Below, in pieces: positions 15,348 to 23,607 of a DNA stretch of 34,344 nt (the first letter of the stretch is position 1; the number at the start of each line of letters is the position of its first letter). Below the pieces are notes generated by a model. That model saw only the letters and a list, made by a program, of their open reading frames with translations. It made no database searches and was not told the DNA's origin. The translations under genes were made by a program, and so were the position numbers. The stretch is from a virus: IMG/VR virus record IMGVR_UViG_3300008339_000244, positions 1-34,344 of that record; one strand, written 5' to 3'.

Positions 15348-16415
15348 ATGCCTGACTACGCTACACCGTGCAAAGTTCCAACCGGGTTCGACCTCGGCAA
15401 AGATGAGCCTACAGGCTCATCGTATTGGGTGGAAAAGATTGACAACGAATCGCCAGCATCTGGCGAGTGGTCGAATCGGTACGCACGCACGACGCTATAC
15501 GCATGGATTCCTGATAGCGAAGTCGGTATGTACAACTTTACCAATGCGGTTCTTGGATACACCTACACAACAGCAGATCGAAAGCTGCGGCGTGTCAATC
15601 CAATTGCTCACCCTAAATATAACGGGTTATACGCTCAGAAAATCACCTCATGTACGGGCATTTCTTACGAGCAAAAAGCAGACGGAAGCCCTCCGCCGGC
15701 TCAGGCGAATAGCTTGCGGAAGTTCGCACAATACCGCAAGAATCTGGTGAGCGTCGATTTTGCTCCGCCACGGTACAACATCCGCGAAGATACTGACCCG
15801 CAGATTAGCGGTACTGGCTCGTCGATCGGCGAATTTCAGCGAAACGTCGATTATGACACGACGAGCAATATTTATGACGTGACGATTCAAACCGGCCAAT
15901 TTGGTTTCGCTGAAGGTGCGGCAGGTGCGCCGGGGCCGCCGAACGCAAAGACTTTTCCGGGCGAACTGAATTTCTTCGAGGTCAAAACCACGTTCTCGCT
16001 TCGCTGGCGGTTGCTCCCTCAGGATTTTGTTTATGATACGCTCAACTATCCAGTGTTCCCGTACCCCACCAAAGTCGGCGGCGCGGTCGGGCGTGTGAAT
16101 TCGGCGGATATTTGGGGATACTCGAAGGGCACGCTACTTTTGCTCGAACCCGAGATCGACAGATACGTTTCTGGGACGCTTCGAAACTCGGATGGACGGA
16201 CACCGCTTTTTATGTGCGACGTTACCTATCCGATCATTCATTTTAATCCGCCGAGCTACGGCAGCACTTACAAAGGGCACAACCTCAAACCGTGGTGGAA
16301 GACCGGCGATACAACGATTACTTACTATTTGGTGACGAGCGACAAGACGACGACGGGAATTCGCATTTACGGCGAATACGATTTCAGCAAACTCTTTACC
16401 CATTGGAGTCTGTAA
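15348..16415 (+). CDS. Tail tip or distal tail protein (hypothetical)
   Basis: A 355-residue beta-rich protein, Tyr/Pro/Gly-rich, with no signal peptide or membrane segment. It follows the tape measure, where distal-tail and tail-tip proteins are encoded. Recurrent strands (FEVKTTFSLRWRLLPQDFVY, TTGIRIYGEYDFSKLF) and an AAGAPGPPNAK loop are visible. AAGGA precedes the start. No recognised family; a role in tail tip or baseplate is inferred from position. Confidence 0.6.
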   Translation: MPDYATPCKVPTGFDLGKDEPTGSSYWVEKIDNESPASGEWSNRYARTTLYAWIPDSEVGMYNFTNAVLGYTYTTADRKLRRVNPIAHPKYNGLYAQKITSCTGISYEQKADGSPPPAQANSLRKFAQYRKNLVSVDFAPPRYNIREDTDPQISGTGSSIGEFQRNVDYDTTSNIYDVTIQTGQFGFAEGAAGAPGPPNAKTFPGELNFFEVKTTFSLRWRLLPQDFVYDTLNYPVFPYPTKVGGAVGRVNSADIWGYSKGTLLLLEPEIDRYVSGTLRNSDGRTPLFMCDVTYPIIHFNPPSYGSTYKGHNLKPWWKTGDTTITYYLVTSDKTTTGIRIYGEYDFSKLFTHWSL

Positions 16416-16418
16416 GCA

Positions 16419-18203
16419 ATGCGGCCGGGCGTTCGCGTTAAACCTGGAGTTGTCACGGTTCAAGCTGCCGAAGCCATCAACGATGCGCTGAGGCGGCTCG
16501 CTGAACTCGAAAGCATGCTCGCGCCGAAATCAAATGGCCCGCCAGTTTACGAGAAGCTGGTTGCCAAGATCACGGCCGTTTCCGCCGGGGCTTATTCGTG
16601 GACGGAGCAATTCTACACGTCCACGGGCGTCTATGAAGACTTGTTGAATGGCAGGGTAGGCACGCCAACGAACATGCCGGCCTATGAGCGGAATTCTCTG
16701 GTTGCAACGTCGTTCCCGTTCTACGCGGAATTGACGCGGCGAGTGGTGGTCGATGGCTCGCCGGTTTATGAGTTCACGGCGACAGCGCCGGCCGTGCAAC
16801 CTGTTTTCAAGGACGACAAGGGCGGAAGTGTAACGTCAGGGACCCACAAGATAAACAATTCGACTGTGGTCGATACCGCAGGCGTTGCAGTAACAACGAT
16901 TGATGACGCAGCGGCTGCCGCTCCCGGAATCATTTCTCTTTCCGCGCAGACACTTGGCGACGGTGACAAGTCTTTCAAAAAGTCCGTCCTCGTCAACATC
17001 GACGAAGCAACTGACAAATGGTTGAAGGCTACTAATCGTTCGTTCATCAAGTTCTTGAACACGGTAAGCTATTTCGGCATCGCGAACAGCACGACGACGG
17101 CGACGGTTGCGACCGATCCGGAGAGCATCGTTGGCAAGATGTTTCTTGTGTATCCGTTCACGGCGGACAGCACGCGGGCGCAGCTATGGATCAACGGGCT
17201 CGGGCGGTTTTTCAACGATGCGTCTAGCGGGGCGAACGAGGACTTCTTGAACCGAAACGGCGTCAACGCCAGTATGTACAAGCTGGTTGATGCGCCGACA
17301 TCGGATGATTTTTATGATGCGTGTGTGACAATCGGAGATGCGGATTCGTGGTTTAATTATTACTCTGGGACAGACCCAGGCGCATGGGAGGTGCGCGGGC
17401 TTGCTAATGACACTGGATCACCTGCTAAGTTCTCTGGCTTCAATTTGGCGCGCGGCGGGTTTTACGTTGGCGGGGAATCTGGTGATGCTGGCATTGCTTA
17501 TGTCCAACAAGACGGCGACGGCGGATCGAGGCCAACAATCGCGTCAATTTGGACTACCGAATGGAAAACAAGCCCGTCCGGATACCAGTACCATTACATG
17601 GGGCCATCACTGGCTAACCCGCCAAGTGGGACCAATTGCTACATCAATTGGGGCGCTGGCTGTTTCGGCATCTCGACAACGTATCAATCGCATTTCGGTA
17701 CTGTTGCTGCAAATCAGTACAAGGCGGAATTTGTAGCTTTTGACTTGACTCCTGGATTTGAACTTGAGCGCCACGGCATCTGGCAGGATTACACATTCCC
17801 CGGCGTCAAAGTCGCGGGCGGCATCGTCTATGACAGGGGGCCGGTTCCGTCGAACGGTGATATCTGGTACGCCGACACGGTCGGCGGCAATCTACAAGTT
17901 CAGAAGCTGGCAATCGGCACGACCGGGCAAGTTCTGGAAGTGGCTGCCGGGCTCCCGGCGTGGGTGACGAAAAAACAACAGCGATCAGGTGTGCAGGCCG
18001 TGACCGTGATTGGCGGCACGACTTACACGGTTACATTCTCTTCCGCCATGCCGAGTGCGAATTACTCAGTGACATTCGGGACGGACTTTTTCACGACCAC
18101 GTCCGAGCCGAAGTACACGAACAAGACGACGACCACGTTCGACATCGTTTTGACCGTTGCCGTTGCTGGCAATGTGGATTGGTTTGTTTCCGAGTACATT
18201 TGA
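16419..18203 (+). CDS. Tail fibre or receptor-binding protein
   Basis: A 594-residue protein that begins three bases after the previous stop. It has a short helical N-terminus (AEAINDALRRLAELESML) that could trimerise, long Gly/Ser/Thr/Tyr-rich beta regions, and a C-terminal section typical of phage fibres: NGDIWYAD, then LAIGTTGQVLEVAAGLPAWV, then a terminal beta-sandwich (TYTVTFSSAMPSANYSVTFG). The GxxGQVL...GLPAW element is common before fibre tip domains. It probably binds the host surface. The exact receptor cannot be read. Confidence 0.7.
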   Translation: MRPGVRVKPGVVTVQAAEAINDALRRLAELESMLAPKSNGPPVYEKLVAKITAVSAGAYSWTEQFYTSTGVYEDLLNGRVGTPTNMPAYERNSLVATSFPFYAELTRRVVVDGSPVYEFTATAPAVQPVFKDDKGGSVTSGTHKINNSTVVDTAGVAVTTIDDAAAAAPGIISLSAQTLGDGDKSFKKSVLVNIDEATDKWLKATNRSFIKFLNTVSYFGIANSTTTATVATDPESIVGKMFLVYPFTADSTRAQLWINGLGRFFNDASSGANEDFLNRNGVNASMYKLVDAPTSDDFYDACVTIGDADSWFNYYSGTDPGAWEVRGLANDTGSPAKFSGFNLARGGFYVGGESGDAGIAYVQQDGDGGSRPTIASIWTTEWKTSPSGYQYHYMGPSLANPPSGTNCYINWGAGCFGISTTYQSHFGTVAANQYKAEFVAFDLTPGFELERHGIWQDYTFPGVKVAGGIVYDRGPVPSNGDIWYADTVGGNLQVQKLAIGTTGQVLEVAAGLPAWVTKKQQRSGVQAVTVIGGTTYTVTFSSAMPSANYSVTFGTDFFTTTSEPKYTNKTTTTFDIVLTVAVAGNVDWFVSEYI

Positions 18204-18233
18204 TACAATAGGCGTCAACAATTGGAGGCTGAC

Positions 18234-18497
18234 ATGGCATCGGCGTTAACATCATACACGCAAACCGTTCGGACTGGCGGTGACGCTCCTTCCAACCAGG
18301 CTGAAATTGCGGTAGGCACGTTGGCAACTCCCGCACAGGGGTTCATGCTCACGACAGACGGCCAATTCAACTACACGACCCTCGGCGACCAGGTGGTGAC
18401 GGACGCGGCTGGGACGTGGGCAGTCGGCGTGCAATACGCGATGGGCATCAAGTCGATTGATGCTTCGACAACGGCAGTGGGCAAACTGTTCTGGTAA
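18234..18497 (+). CDS. Small virion-associated hypothetical protein
   Basis: An 87-residue neutral protein between two fibre-like genes, starting at ATG 18234 with GGAGG five bases upstream; an in-frame TTG at 18222 is a less likely start. It is beta-rich (AEIAVGTLATPAQGFMLTTD) and lacks Cys and a signal sequence. An extended -10-like TGATACAAT lies at 18201-18209 without a clear -35, so a local promoter is only possible. The family is unknown. Confidence 0.55.
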   Translation: MASALTSYTQTVRTGGDAPSNQAEIAVGTLATPAQGFMLTTDGQFNYTTLGDQVVTDAAGTWAVGVQYAMGIKSIDASTTAVGKLFW

Positions 18498-18507
18498 GGG
18501 GTCAGTT

Positions 18508-19524
18508 ATGCCACTAAATCTCAAGCTGGGTTTGTCACCGGGCGGAACGTATAACGCCACCCCCTCCACCTGCAACCTCGCCGCCAGTCTCACCTCTGGC
18601 GTGGCCAAAGCTGTCGCGAGCGTGACCGCGTACTGGCTCAAATATACAGTTCCGGCAAACGGTCTGGTTTACATCCTGCCATCACTGAGCGGGTCACCGA
18701 CTTACGCGGTCTATAAAAACGGGTCATGTTCCTCACTCCCAGCGGCATCAACGACGGCTATCGGCGGGTATTGGCTTAGCGTATCGGCGGGCGACGTAAT
18801 CCGAATTAGCATCACAGGCATATCAACTGGCACTTTAACACTGACTGATTATGCGATTGGCAGCCCCGATGGTGTCTACATTCGCTCACCGCAATTCTGT
18901 TTTACCGACGCCGGAGCAACAACGCCATGCGGAGTTGGCGATTCGGTTTACACATGGGTTGACGCGACGGCTAATGCTCGCACTCTCACGCAAGCAACCA
19001 GTAGTTTGCGTCCAACCTATCAGGCTGATGGAGTGTTTTTTGATGCAACCGATGATCGAATGCTGTCAGCGTCCGGTGCGTTCCCAACGCCGACAGCAAT
19101 GCAACATGCGGTGTTCGTTAAGATTAAGATGGCTGGGTCGCCTGTCAACAACGGGGGCATTGCCACACTAAAAGGCGCAACGACTGCTGGCGGGTGGACG
19201 ATGCTCGAAAAGGCTGGATCAGCTAGCCCCAATTGGGGCACTTACGACAGTGCTGGCAGTGCTAACCGACCGGCGAACACGGCGCTGGCGTCCGGCAGCA
19301 CTTATACGCTTGGCATGAACGGCGGCACGTACCGCCTCAACGGCGCGAACGACGGCACTTATCCGGGAAGTTTTTCTGACCAACCGCTGGTTGGGCAACT
19401 TCAAGTCGGGAGGGAGAATGTCGGCCGCGTTTGCAACGGTTACGTATCGGGGATTTTAGTGTACTCGGCCCCGGTTGATTCGACGGTGCAATCGGCGGCG
19501 GAATCTTTGCTGGGGGCACTATAA
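18508..19524 (+). CDS. Lectin-like (concanavalin/LamG-fold) tail adhesin
   Basis: A 338-residue protein. The N-terminal 130 residues are a beta domain with three Cys. From about residue 140, the pattern DSVYTWVDATANARTLTQ, then LRPTYQADGVFFDATDDRML, matches the opening strands of LamG or concanavalin-like domains in phage fibres. GQLQVGRE and NGYVSGILVYSAP close that domain in the usual way. It probably binds carbohydrate on the host or in the environment. ATG 18508 follows the previous stop by ten bases. The stop overlaps the next start (TAATG). Confidence 0.7.
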   Translation: MPLNLKLGLSPGGTYNATPSTCNLAASLTSGVAKAVASVTAYWLKYTVPANGLVYILPSLSGSPTYAVYKNGSCSSLPAASTTAIGGYWLSVSAGDVIRISITGISTGTLTLTDYAIGSPDGVYIRSPQFCFTDAGATTPCGVGDSVYTWVDATANARTLTQATSSLRPTYQADGVFFDATDDRMLSASGAFPTPTAMQHAVFVKIKMAGSPVNNGGIATLKGATTAGGWTMLEKAGSASPNWGTYDSAGSANRPANTALASGSTYTLGMNGGTYRLNGANDGTYPGSFSDQPLVGQLQVGRENVGRVCNGYVSGILVYSAPVDSTVQSAAESLLGAL

Positions 19525-19928
19525 TGAAGCACCGCATCCACCTGATCGCGTTTGAGAGCGACCCAACTGCCCGGCCTTGGGTGATTGGGCTGTTCCAGCA
19601 ATTTGGCACCGGCGGGAAAGCTGAGATGCTGAACTGTAATGAGCCAATTGCTAGTGCGGTAGATGCTGCTGGGCCAGTAATTGCTAAGTGCTGCTCGTTC
19701 GTTGTCGGTGACACAACGATGACGCGATTGCTCGATTTGGTTGCCGCAAATCAGGTTCCGGCCGGGATCACTTACGTTGTTTGCGACGAAATCGGCAAAG
19801 AGTACGGCGTTGTCAAAAAAACAAATTGGCCAGATTCTTCGGTGGTCGGAATGGAGTTCGACCTGGCTGGAGCGATGAATCGCGTGGGAGTGCGGTATCT
19901 GACGGAACAGCGTGACATCGCCAAGTAG
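19524..19928 (+). CDS. Hypothetical protein after tail adhesin
   Basis: A 134-residue alpha/beta protein (RIHLIAFESDPTARPWVIGL, then AITYVVCDEIG-type strands), coupled to the lectin gene by a TAATG overlap. It has no signal peptide or membrane segment. It may be a fibre-assembly chaperone or another tail protein by position, but no family is recognised. Confidence 0.55.
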   Translation: MKHRIHLIAFESDPTARPWVIGLFQQFGTGGKAEMLNCNEPIASAVDAAGPVIAKCCSFVVGDTTMTRLLDLVAANQVPAGITYVVCDEIGKEYGVVKKTNWPDSSVVGMEFDLAGAMNRVGVRYLTEQRDIAK

Positions 19929-19940
19929 GGAACGCCTCCC

Positions 19941-20018
19941 ATGCTCCCGCTATTAGCCCTGACAATCTTTGTCGCGGTGTTCCTGCTGGGCGTTGGGATT
20001 GAGAGGAAGCGGCCATGA
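19941..20018 (+). CDS. 25-residue single-pass membrane peptide
   Basis: ATG 19941 opens a 25-residue frame that is almost entirely one hydrophobic helix (LLALTIFVAVFLLGVGI) followed by a basic tail ERKRP. Its TGA overlaps the next ATG (ATGA), the same coupling used along this operon, which supports real translation. The positive-inside rule predicts the C-terminus in the cytoplasm. It could be a small lysis or superinfection protein; the function is unknown. Confidence 0.5.
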   Translation: MLPLLALTIFVAVFLLGVGIERKRP

Positions 20019-20401
20019 ACCGGCGCCTATTCATGCTGAGCATCGCGGCAGCGGCGGTCGGGTCCGAATACCCGGCACCAATGCCGCCAGCGACCGAGAT
20101 TCAACTGCCGGGAACGTGGGAACTCGATTGGGGCGGCACAATACAGACGTGCTATTTCTCCCGTGACGGCAAATACGATTCGTGTCGGTTCGGTGGTGGC
20201 AAATGGTACAGCGAAATTCAGCCTGACGGGTCGATTAGCGTTCGGTTTAACGAAGGGGCTGCGCAGTATCAAATGGATTTTGACAGAGATGGTTTCGGGC
20301 ACGGCGTCCGATTGTACTTTCTCGAAGATGGCGAAGTCAAGTACGGAGAGCCGGTCACTGTGCGGATGCGGCGAACTGGCAACGGGGAAAAACGGCCATG
20401 A
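20015..20401 (+). CDS. Secreted small protein, lipocalin-like pattern
   Basis: 128 residues, starting by ATGA overlap. The N-terminus (MNRRLFMLSIAAAAVGS) is a signal peptide with a twin Arg. The mature part begins with PGTWELDWGG and continues with short strands (TCYFSRDGKYDSC, GSISVRF), like small planctomycete extracellular proteins with a lipocalin-like pattern; this resemblance is by eye only. It ends with ATGA coupling to the next gene. The role is unknown. Confidence 0.55.
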   Translation: MNRRLFMLSIAAAAVGSEYPAPMPPATEIQLPGTWELDWGGTIQTCYFSRDGKYDSCRFGGGKWYSEIQPDGSISVRFNEGAAQYQMDFDRDGFGHGVRLYFLEDGEVKYGEPVTVRMRRTGNGEKRP

Positions 20402-20502
20402 GCAATTTTGAACTAGCTGGCGTGGCATACGTTGCATTGTGCATCGCTTCATTCGTGTTTCTGGTGTGGCAGTTCCGGCGAGAGAGCAGAGGTGAGCCAT
20501 GA
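20398..20502 (+). CDS. 34-residue membrane peptide
   Basis: ATG 20398 overlaps the previous stop, and TGA 20500-20502 overlaps the next ATG at 20499. The peptide has one membrane helix (VAYVALCIASFVFLVWQF) and a basic C-terminus RRESRGEP. The double overlap supports a real gene. It is of the same type as the 25-residue peptide at 19941. Confidence 0.5.
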   Translation: MSNFELAGVAYVALCIASFVFLVWQFRRESRGEP

Positions 20503-20768
20503 TCGCGATCTTAGCAGCGCTGTTGCTCTACCCTGCCCCAAAAGAAGAGTGGCAGGAACTACAAGAGCATGAAGTACGAGACGGAGACAAGGTATACATG
20601 GTGTACGAATGGAGCGCCCGCCCAATTCTATGCACTGTCTTCGCCAATGACAGGAACGGGTTTCGCCGATTCCGCAGCAACTACGGGCTTGAATGGCCCG
20701 ATGAATTTGAAGGTGGTACAAATTGGACCGCTTGGGACTATGGCGTTAAGGTCTACAAAAGGAGGTGA
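20499..20768 (+). CDS. Small protein with N-terminal signal or anchor
   Basis: 89 residues. A short hydrophobic start (MIAILAALLLYPAP) is followed by a soluble, aromatic-rich domain (ARPILCTVFANDRNGFRRFR, then NWTAWDYGVKVYKRR). It is probably exported or anchored. It is coupled by ATGA to the upstream peptide, and the stop lies within the GGAGGTG ribosome site of the next gene. The family is unknown. Confidence 0.5.
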   Translation: MIAILAALLLYPAPKEEWQELQEHEVRDGDKVYMVYEWSARPILCTVFANDRNGFRRFRSNYGLEWPDEFEGGTNWTAWDYGVKVYKRR

Positions 20769-20775
20769 ATCGGCC

Positions 20776-20982
20776 ATGAGCGATATCGTGTTCTGGGTCT
20801 TCAGCGTGATGCTCTTGCTTAACTTCCTAGCCTACGTTCATACGGCGCGACTGGCTCGAAAATACCGGCGCGAATGTGAGCAGTACAACGAGCGGCGAGA
20901 GATCGAGCTTGATGCGTTTTCAGAGGCGATCCTGGAAGAAATCAATAACAAAGTTGGGAAGAAAACAACCCCTTGGCAATAA
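20776..20982 (+). CDS. Small membrane protein with coiled-coil tail (spanin-like topology)
   Basis: The start is ATG 20776 with GGAGGTG eight bases upstream. 68 residues: an N-terminal membrane helix (IVFWVFSVMLLLNFLAYVHT), then a highly charged helix (ARKYRRECEQYNERREIELD). This N-in, helix-out layout resembles inner-membrane spanins, but no lipoprotein partner is evident, so the comparison is topological only. It sits within the chain of small membrane proteins. Confidence 0.5.
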   Translation: MSDIVFWVFSVMLLLNFLAYVHTARLARKYRRECEQYNERREIELDAFSEAILEEINNKVGKKTTPWQ

Positions 20983-20984
20983 CC

Positions 20985-21266
20985 ATGAGCGACTTCTTTA
21001 TTCTCTTCATCGTGTTTTGGGTGGCAATCGCGTTACTGGTTGCATGGATAGTCAGGAGCGCACCAATTAAGGCAGCGATACCGAAATGCTCATGTGGCCG
21101 TAAAATGGTAGTCGTTGGCCTGTTGCCCGATGACTCGCAAGGCCCGCAACGAGTTTTCCAAGTGTGGGTGTGTCCAACGATGGAACACGCGGGCCAAGCA
21201 GTTACTGAGGCGGGCACGGTCAAACCAGACGAATGGGAAAGAAAGAGGGACCAATGGCAGCAATAA
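20985..21266 (+). CDS. Membrane-anchored protein with Cys motif
   Basis: 93 residues from ATG 20985, two bases after the previous stop. A membrane helix (FFILFIVFWVAIALLVAWIV) is followed by PKCSCGRKMVVVG and, later, VWVCP, which could form a small metal-binding knuckle. The rest is polar. It overlaps the next gene by 13 bases. The function is unknown. Confidence 0.5.
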   Translation: MSDFFILFIVFWVAIALLVAWIVRSAPIKAAIPKCSCGRKMVVVGLLPDDSQGPQRVFQVWVCPTMEHAGQAVTEAGTVKPDEWERKRDQWQQ

Positions 21267-21499
21267 AAGAGATTAAAGCGGCGGTATGGACTGTGCGATT
21301 TTCACACAAGGCCAATATGCCGAACGGGCACGCATATCGTACCAATGTTGCCGCCCATGTTCTCACAAACTGCCCCCATAAAGCGATATTGTTGGCCACG
21401 GATGGCAAGGACGATGTACTCGTAACAAACGTGACCAGACAAACGGCAGCGAACTGCGCTCTGATTGACCAAGACTTATTTGTTGAAAGGGACCAATGA
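21254..21499 (+). CDS. Small hypothetical protein
   Basis: 81 residues. ATG 21254 is chosen because AGAGGGA lies just upstream; an earlier in-frame ATG at 21233 lacks a good ribosome site. The protein is soluble, with strands AVWTVRFSHKANMP and KAILLATDGKDDVLVTN. The stop overlaps the next ATG (ATGA). The ribosome site GGGACCA is shared with the next gene, a small local repeat. Confidence 0.45.
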   Translation: MAAIKEIKAAVWTVRFSHKANMPNGHAYRTNVAAHVLTNCPHKAILLATDGKDDVLVTNVTRQTAANCALIDQDLFVERDQ

Positions 21500-22317
21500 A
21501 AAAAGTATTGATTGCATTGCTGTTGTTCGCCGGTCTGGCGAGCGGTCAAACGCTCCCACTGGAGATTTCAGGCGGTAACGCCAAAGTCGTCCAGGTTGAT
21601 CGGGTGGTCATCGTCAAGGACGACGTGACGCTCGTCTCCAGCTTTCCGTTCACCGTCAAGGCGCCTCCAGGTGGGGCAATCTATTCGTGGCAGTTCCCGT
21701 CAACGGTGACCGCTACCGACATGGGCGAAACGCTTGAAGTCACGGACGCGCCAAAGGGTGGCCTGACGATCAGCGTCAAAATTGTGGTCGTCGATTTCAA
21801 GGCCCAGAAGTTGACTACGAAATTCGGCAAGGTGTCATTCGCCGTGGGCGATGTTCCACCGGGGCCGGGGCCGGGGCCGAAGCCGCCCGAACCGAAGCCT
21901 CCCGAACCGAAGCCGCCTGAACCGGACATTCCTTCTACAGCACCGATTCCGGCACCAGGATTCCGGTTCATAGTGTTCTACGAATCCGACCCGATGGACA
22001 TGGCTCATCAACGATTGACGCCTCAGCAATTGTCAATCACTACTTCCGCTTTGATTCGTGATTGGGCGGATGCGAACTGCGCAAAAGGTCCAGACGGCAA
22101 GACCCCGGAAGGGCGATGTTGGGACTGGGATGTGGACACGACGAGCGTGAGTGAGCTATGGCGGAATGCCGTGACCCGAAGCCAGCTAAAGAGCGGCGGC
22201 AACAAGCAACCGTGGATTCTCATTTCCAACGGTGACAAGAAAACAGGCTACGAGGGGCCGCTACCGGCCAACGTCGCGGACACGCTCGACCTACTCAAGA
22301 AGTACAAGGGGAACTGA
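21496..22317 (+). CDS. Secreted protein with Pro-rich linker
   Basis: 273 residues. A clear signal peptide (MKKVLIALLLFAGLASG) precedes a beta-sandwich domain (about 20-115) with PPGGAIYSWQFPSTVTATD. A linker with three KPPEP units follows, and then a C-terminal alpha/beta domain (160-273; FRFIVFYESDPMDMA and PWILISNGDK) of thioredoxin-like appearance but without CxxC. This architecture is common among planctomycete extracellular proteins, but that is inference. The C-terminal domain has only two Cys (in DANCAKG and GRCWDW). It is one base from the protease gene and may work with it. Precise function unknown. Confidence 0.6.
   Translation: MKKVLIALLLFAGLASGQTLPLEISGGNAKVVQVDRVVIVKDDVTLVSSFPFTVKAPPGGAIYSWQFPSTVTATDMGETLEVTDAPKGGLTISVKIVVVDFKAQKLTTKFGKVSFAVGDVPPGPGPGPKPPEPKPPEPKPPEPDIPSTAPIPAPGFRFIVFYESDPMDMAHQRLTPQQLSITTSALIRDWADANCAKGPDGKTPEGRCWDWDVDTTSVSELWRNAVTRSQLKSGGNKQPWILISNGDKKTGYEGPLPANVADTLDLLKKYKGN
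21880..21924 (+). repeat. Three 15-bp tandem repeats encoding KPPEP units
   Basis: AAGCCGCCCGAACCG and two near-identical copies (one or two third-base changes) run in tandem from 21880 to 21924. A GGGGCC-type run stands just before at 21861-21879. Together they encode the PGPGPGP and KPPEP linker of the secreted protein. Such repeats can gain or lose units by slippage and so vary linker length. Confidence 0.85.
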
Positions 22318-22318
22318 C

Positions 22319-23182
22319 ATGGCGCTGGATTACTACAAGGGCACGATCCCGATTCTCGACGACAACCCGGCGAACGAAGCTGCGGTGATGGCGTTGGCCT
22401 TCCCTGGCGCAAAGGGGCAATACGGCCATCGCGATGTTGGGTTCGGAGCCATTCCGCGAGATTACGGTATCACCCCGCAACAGACTTTCGGCTCCCCTCC
22501 GAGTGGCATCAAGCTGTATGATCCCAGCGAGTACGATGCCCTCTACGATGAAGAGGAGGCCACGTTATCGAGCTTGGAGCATCTATACCTCCGTGGCGGC
22601 AAACCGGCATTCGTCAACCTTGACCAGAACGGACACGGTGACTGCTGGGCGTTCTCGACTGGTCAAGCGATCATGTTTGACCGGCTCAAGCAGGGGCTTC
22701 CGCTTGTCCGCCTGAATCCTCATGCGACAGCGGTTATCCTCAACCAACTCAACGGTGGTTGGTGTGGGTTGAGCGCCAAGTCGGCTCGCGAACTCGGCAT
22801 GGCGGAAGACGGCTCCGGCGAAGGCCAGTGGCCGGGGCACTCTCGCAGCCGGTCTTATGATACTCCTGCCCTTCGTGCTTCGATGGCGAAATACAAGGTG
22901 CAAGAGGAATGGGTGGACCTTACCAAACAGGTCTACGATCAGAACCTCACCAACGCGATGCTGGCCACCTGTCACTTCCTGAAGATTCCGACGCCTACCG
23001 ATTACAGTTGGTGGGGGCATTCGGTCGTGTCCATCCGCCACGTTCGCATTGAGAAGGGCCGTTGGGGTCGGTTGATTCTCAACTCATGGGCGAATTGGGG
23101 ACGCTTCGGATTGTCCGTCATCGAAGGCTCGAAGCTCAACACGATGGGAGCCCTGGCCATCCGTATGACGAAGGCCGCGTAA
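22319..23182 (+). CDS. Papain-like (C1-type) cysteine protease
   Basis: 287 residues from ATG 22319. The papain set is complete: Gln103 (oxyanion hole) lies six residues before Cys109 in GHGDCWAFSTG, the His is His234 in WWGHSVVSIRHV, and Asn255 with Trp257 stands in LILNSWANWGRFG. This order and spacing match peptidase family C1. No signal peptide is seen on this start. An N-terminal stretch of about 90 residues could be a propeptide or an inhibitory region. C1 proteases are unusual in phages. Its place beside holin-like and secreted genes suggests a role in lysis or cutting host-surface protein, which is inference. A virion-borne protease is the alternative. Confidence 0.82.
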   Translation: MALDYYKGTIPILDDNPANEAAVMALAFPGAKGQYGHRDVGFGAIPRDYGITPQQTFGSPPSGIKLYDPSEYDALYDEEEATLSSLEHLYLRGGKPAFVNLDQNGHGDCWAFSTGQAIMFDRLKQGLPLVRLNPHATAVILNQLNGGWCGLSAKSARELGMAEDGSGEGQWPGHSRSRSYDTPALRASMAKYKVQEEWVDLTKQVYDQNLTNAMLATCHFLKIPTPTDYSWWGHSVVSIRHVRIEKGRWGRLILNSWANWGRFGLSVIEGSKLNTMGALAIRMTKAA

Positions 23183-23215
23183 CAAACCATTCGCCCGTTT
23201 AACCTGGAGATTGAA

Positions 23216-23548
23216 ATGGCATTGCGAGAAAGACCAACCGAGATTGCCCCGGAAGCGTGGGGCATCGTTACCAAAGTGGTGCGTGGGAACATCGGCGACA
23301 TTGACCGGAACTACGCGATCCACGTCGGCGAAGAGTGTGCCAGCTTTGCAGCGGGCCAAGCGTTCCCCGATCCGAAAGACGGCTCCATCCCCGTTATGAG
23401 CGATGCCACGCTGTGCTCGGACCTGAGCAACGAAGAGTTCCTTCAGTGCTGCGACGACTTAGCGGTGGGCAAAGTCAAGGGTCTGATCCCGTGGGCCACC
23501 ATCGCCAAGAAGATTCTTGAAGCGTTGCTCCCGCTACTCATCAAGTAA
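23216..23548 (+). CDS. Hypothetical protein after C1 protease
   Basis: 110 residues, with CTGGAGA eleven bases before the ATG. It has four Cys residues (EECASF, TLCSDL, QCCDDL) and a hydrophobic C-terminal helix (PWATIAKKILEALLPLLIK) that could be membrane-active. Its position right after the protease suggests a partner, such as an inhibitor or membrane-acting helper; this is inference. A weak GGGCA-CGGA-TGCCC hairpin follows at about 23572-23586. Confidence 0.5.
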   Translation: MALRERPTEIAPEAWGIVTKVVRGNIGDIDRNYAIHVGEECASFAAGQAFPDPKDGSIPVMSDATLCSDLSNEEFLQCCDDLAVGKVKGLIPWATIAKKILEALLPLLIK

Positions 23549-23607
23549 CCTCGACGACGAGACTAAAAAACCTGGGCACGGATGCCCCTTTCTTTCAAGG
23601 AGTCCCT

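Noticed and set aside
18184-18209. Promoter before the small fibre-region gene
   Set aside because: TGATACAAT is a good extended -10 but no -35 lies at a proper distance; kept only as a note on that gene.
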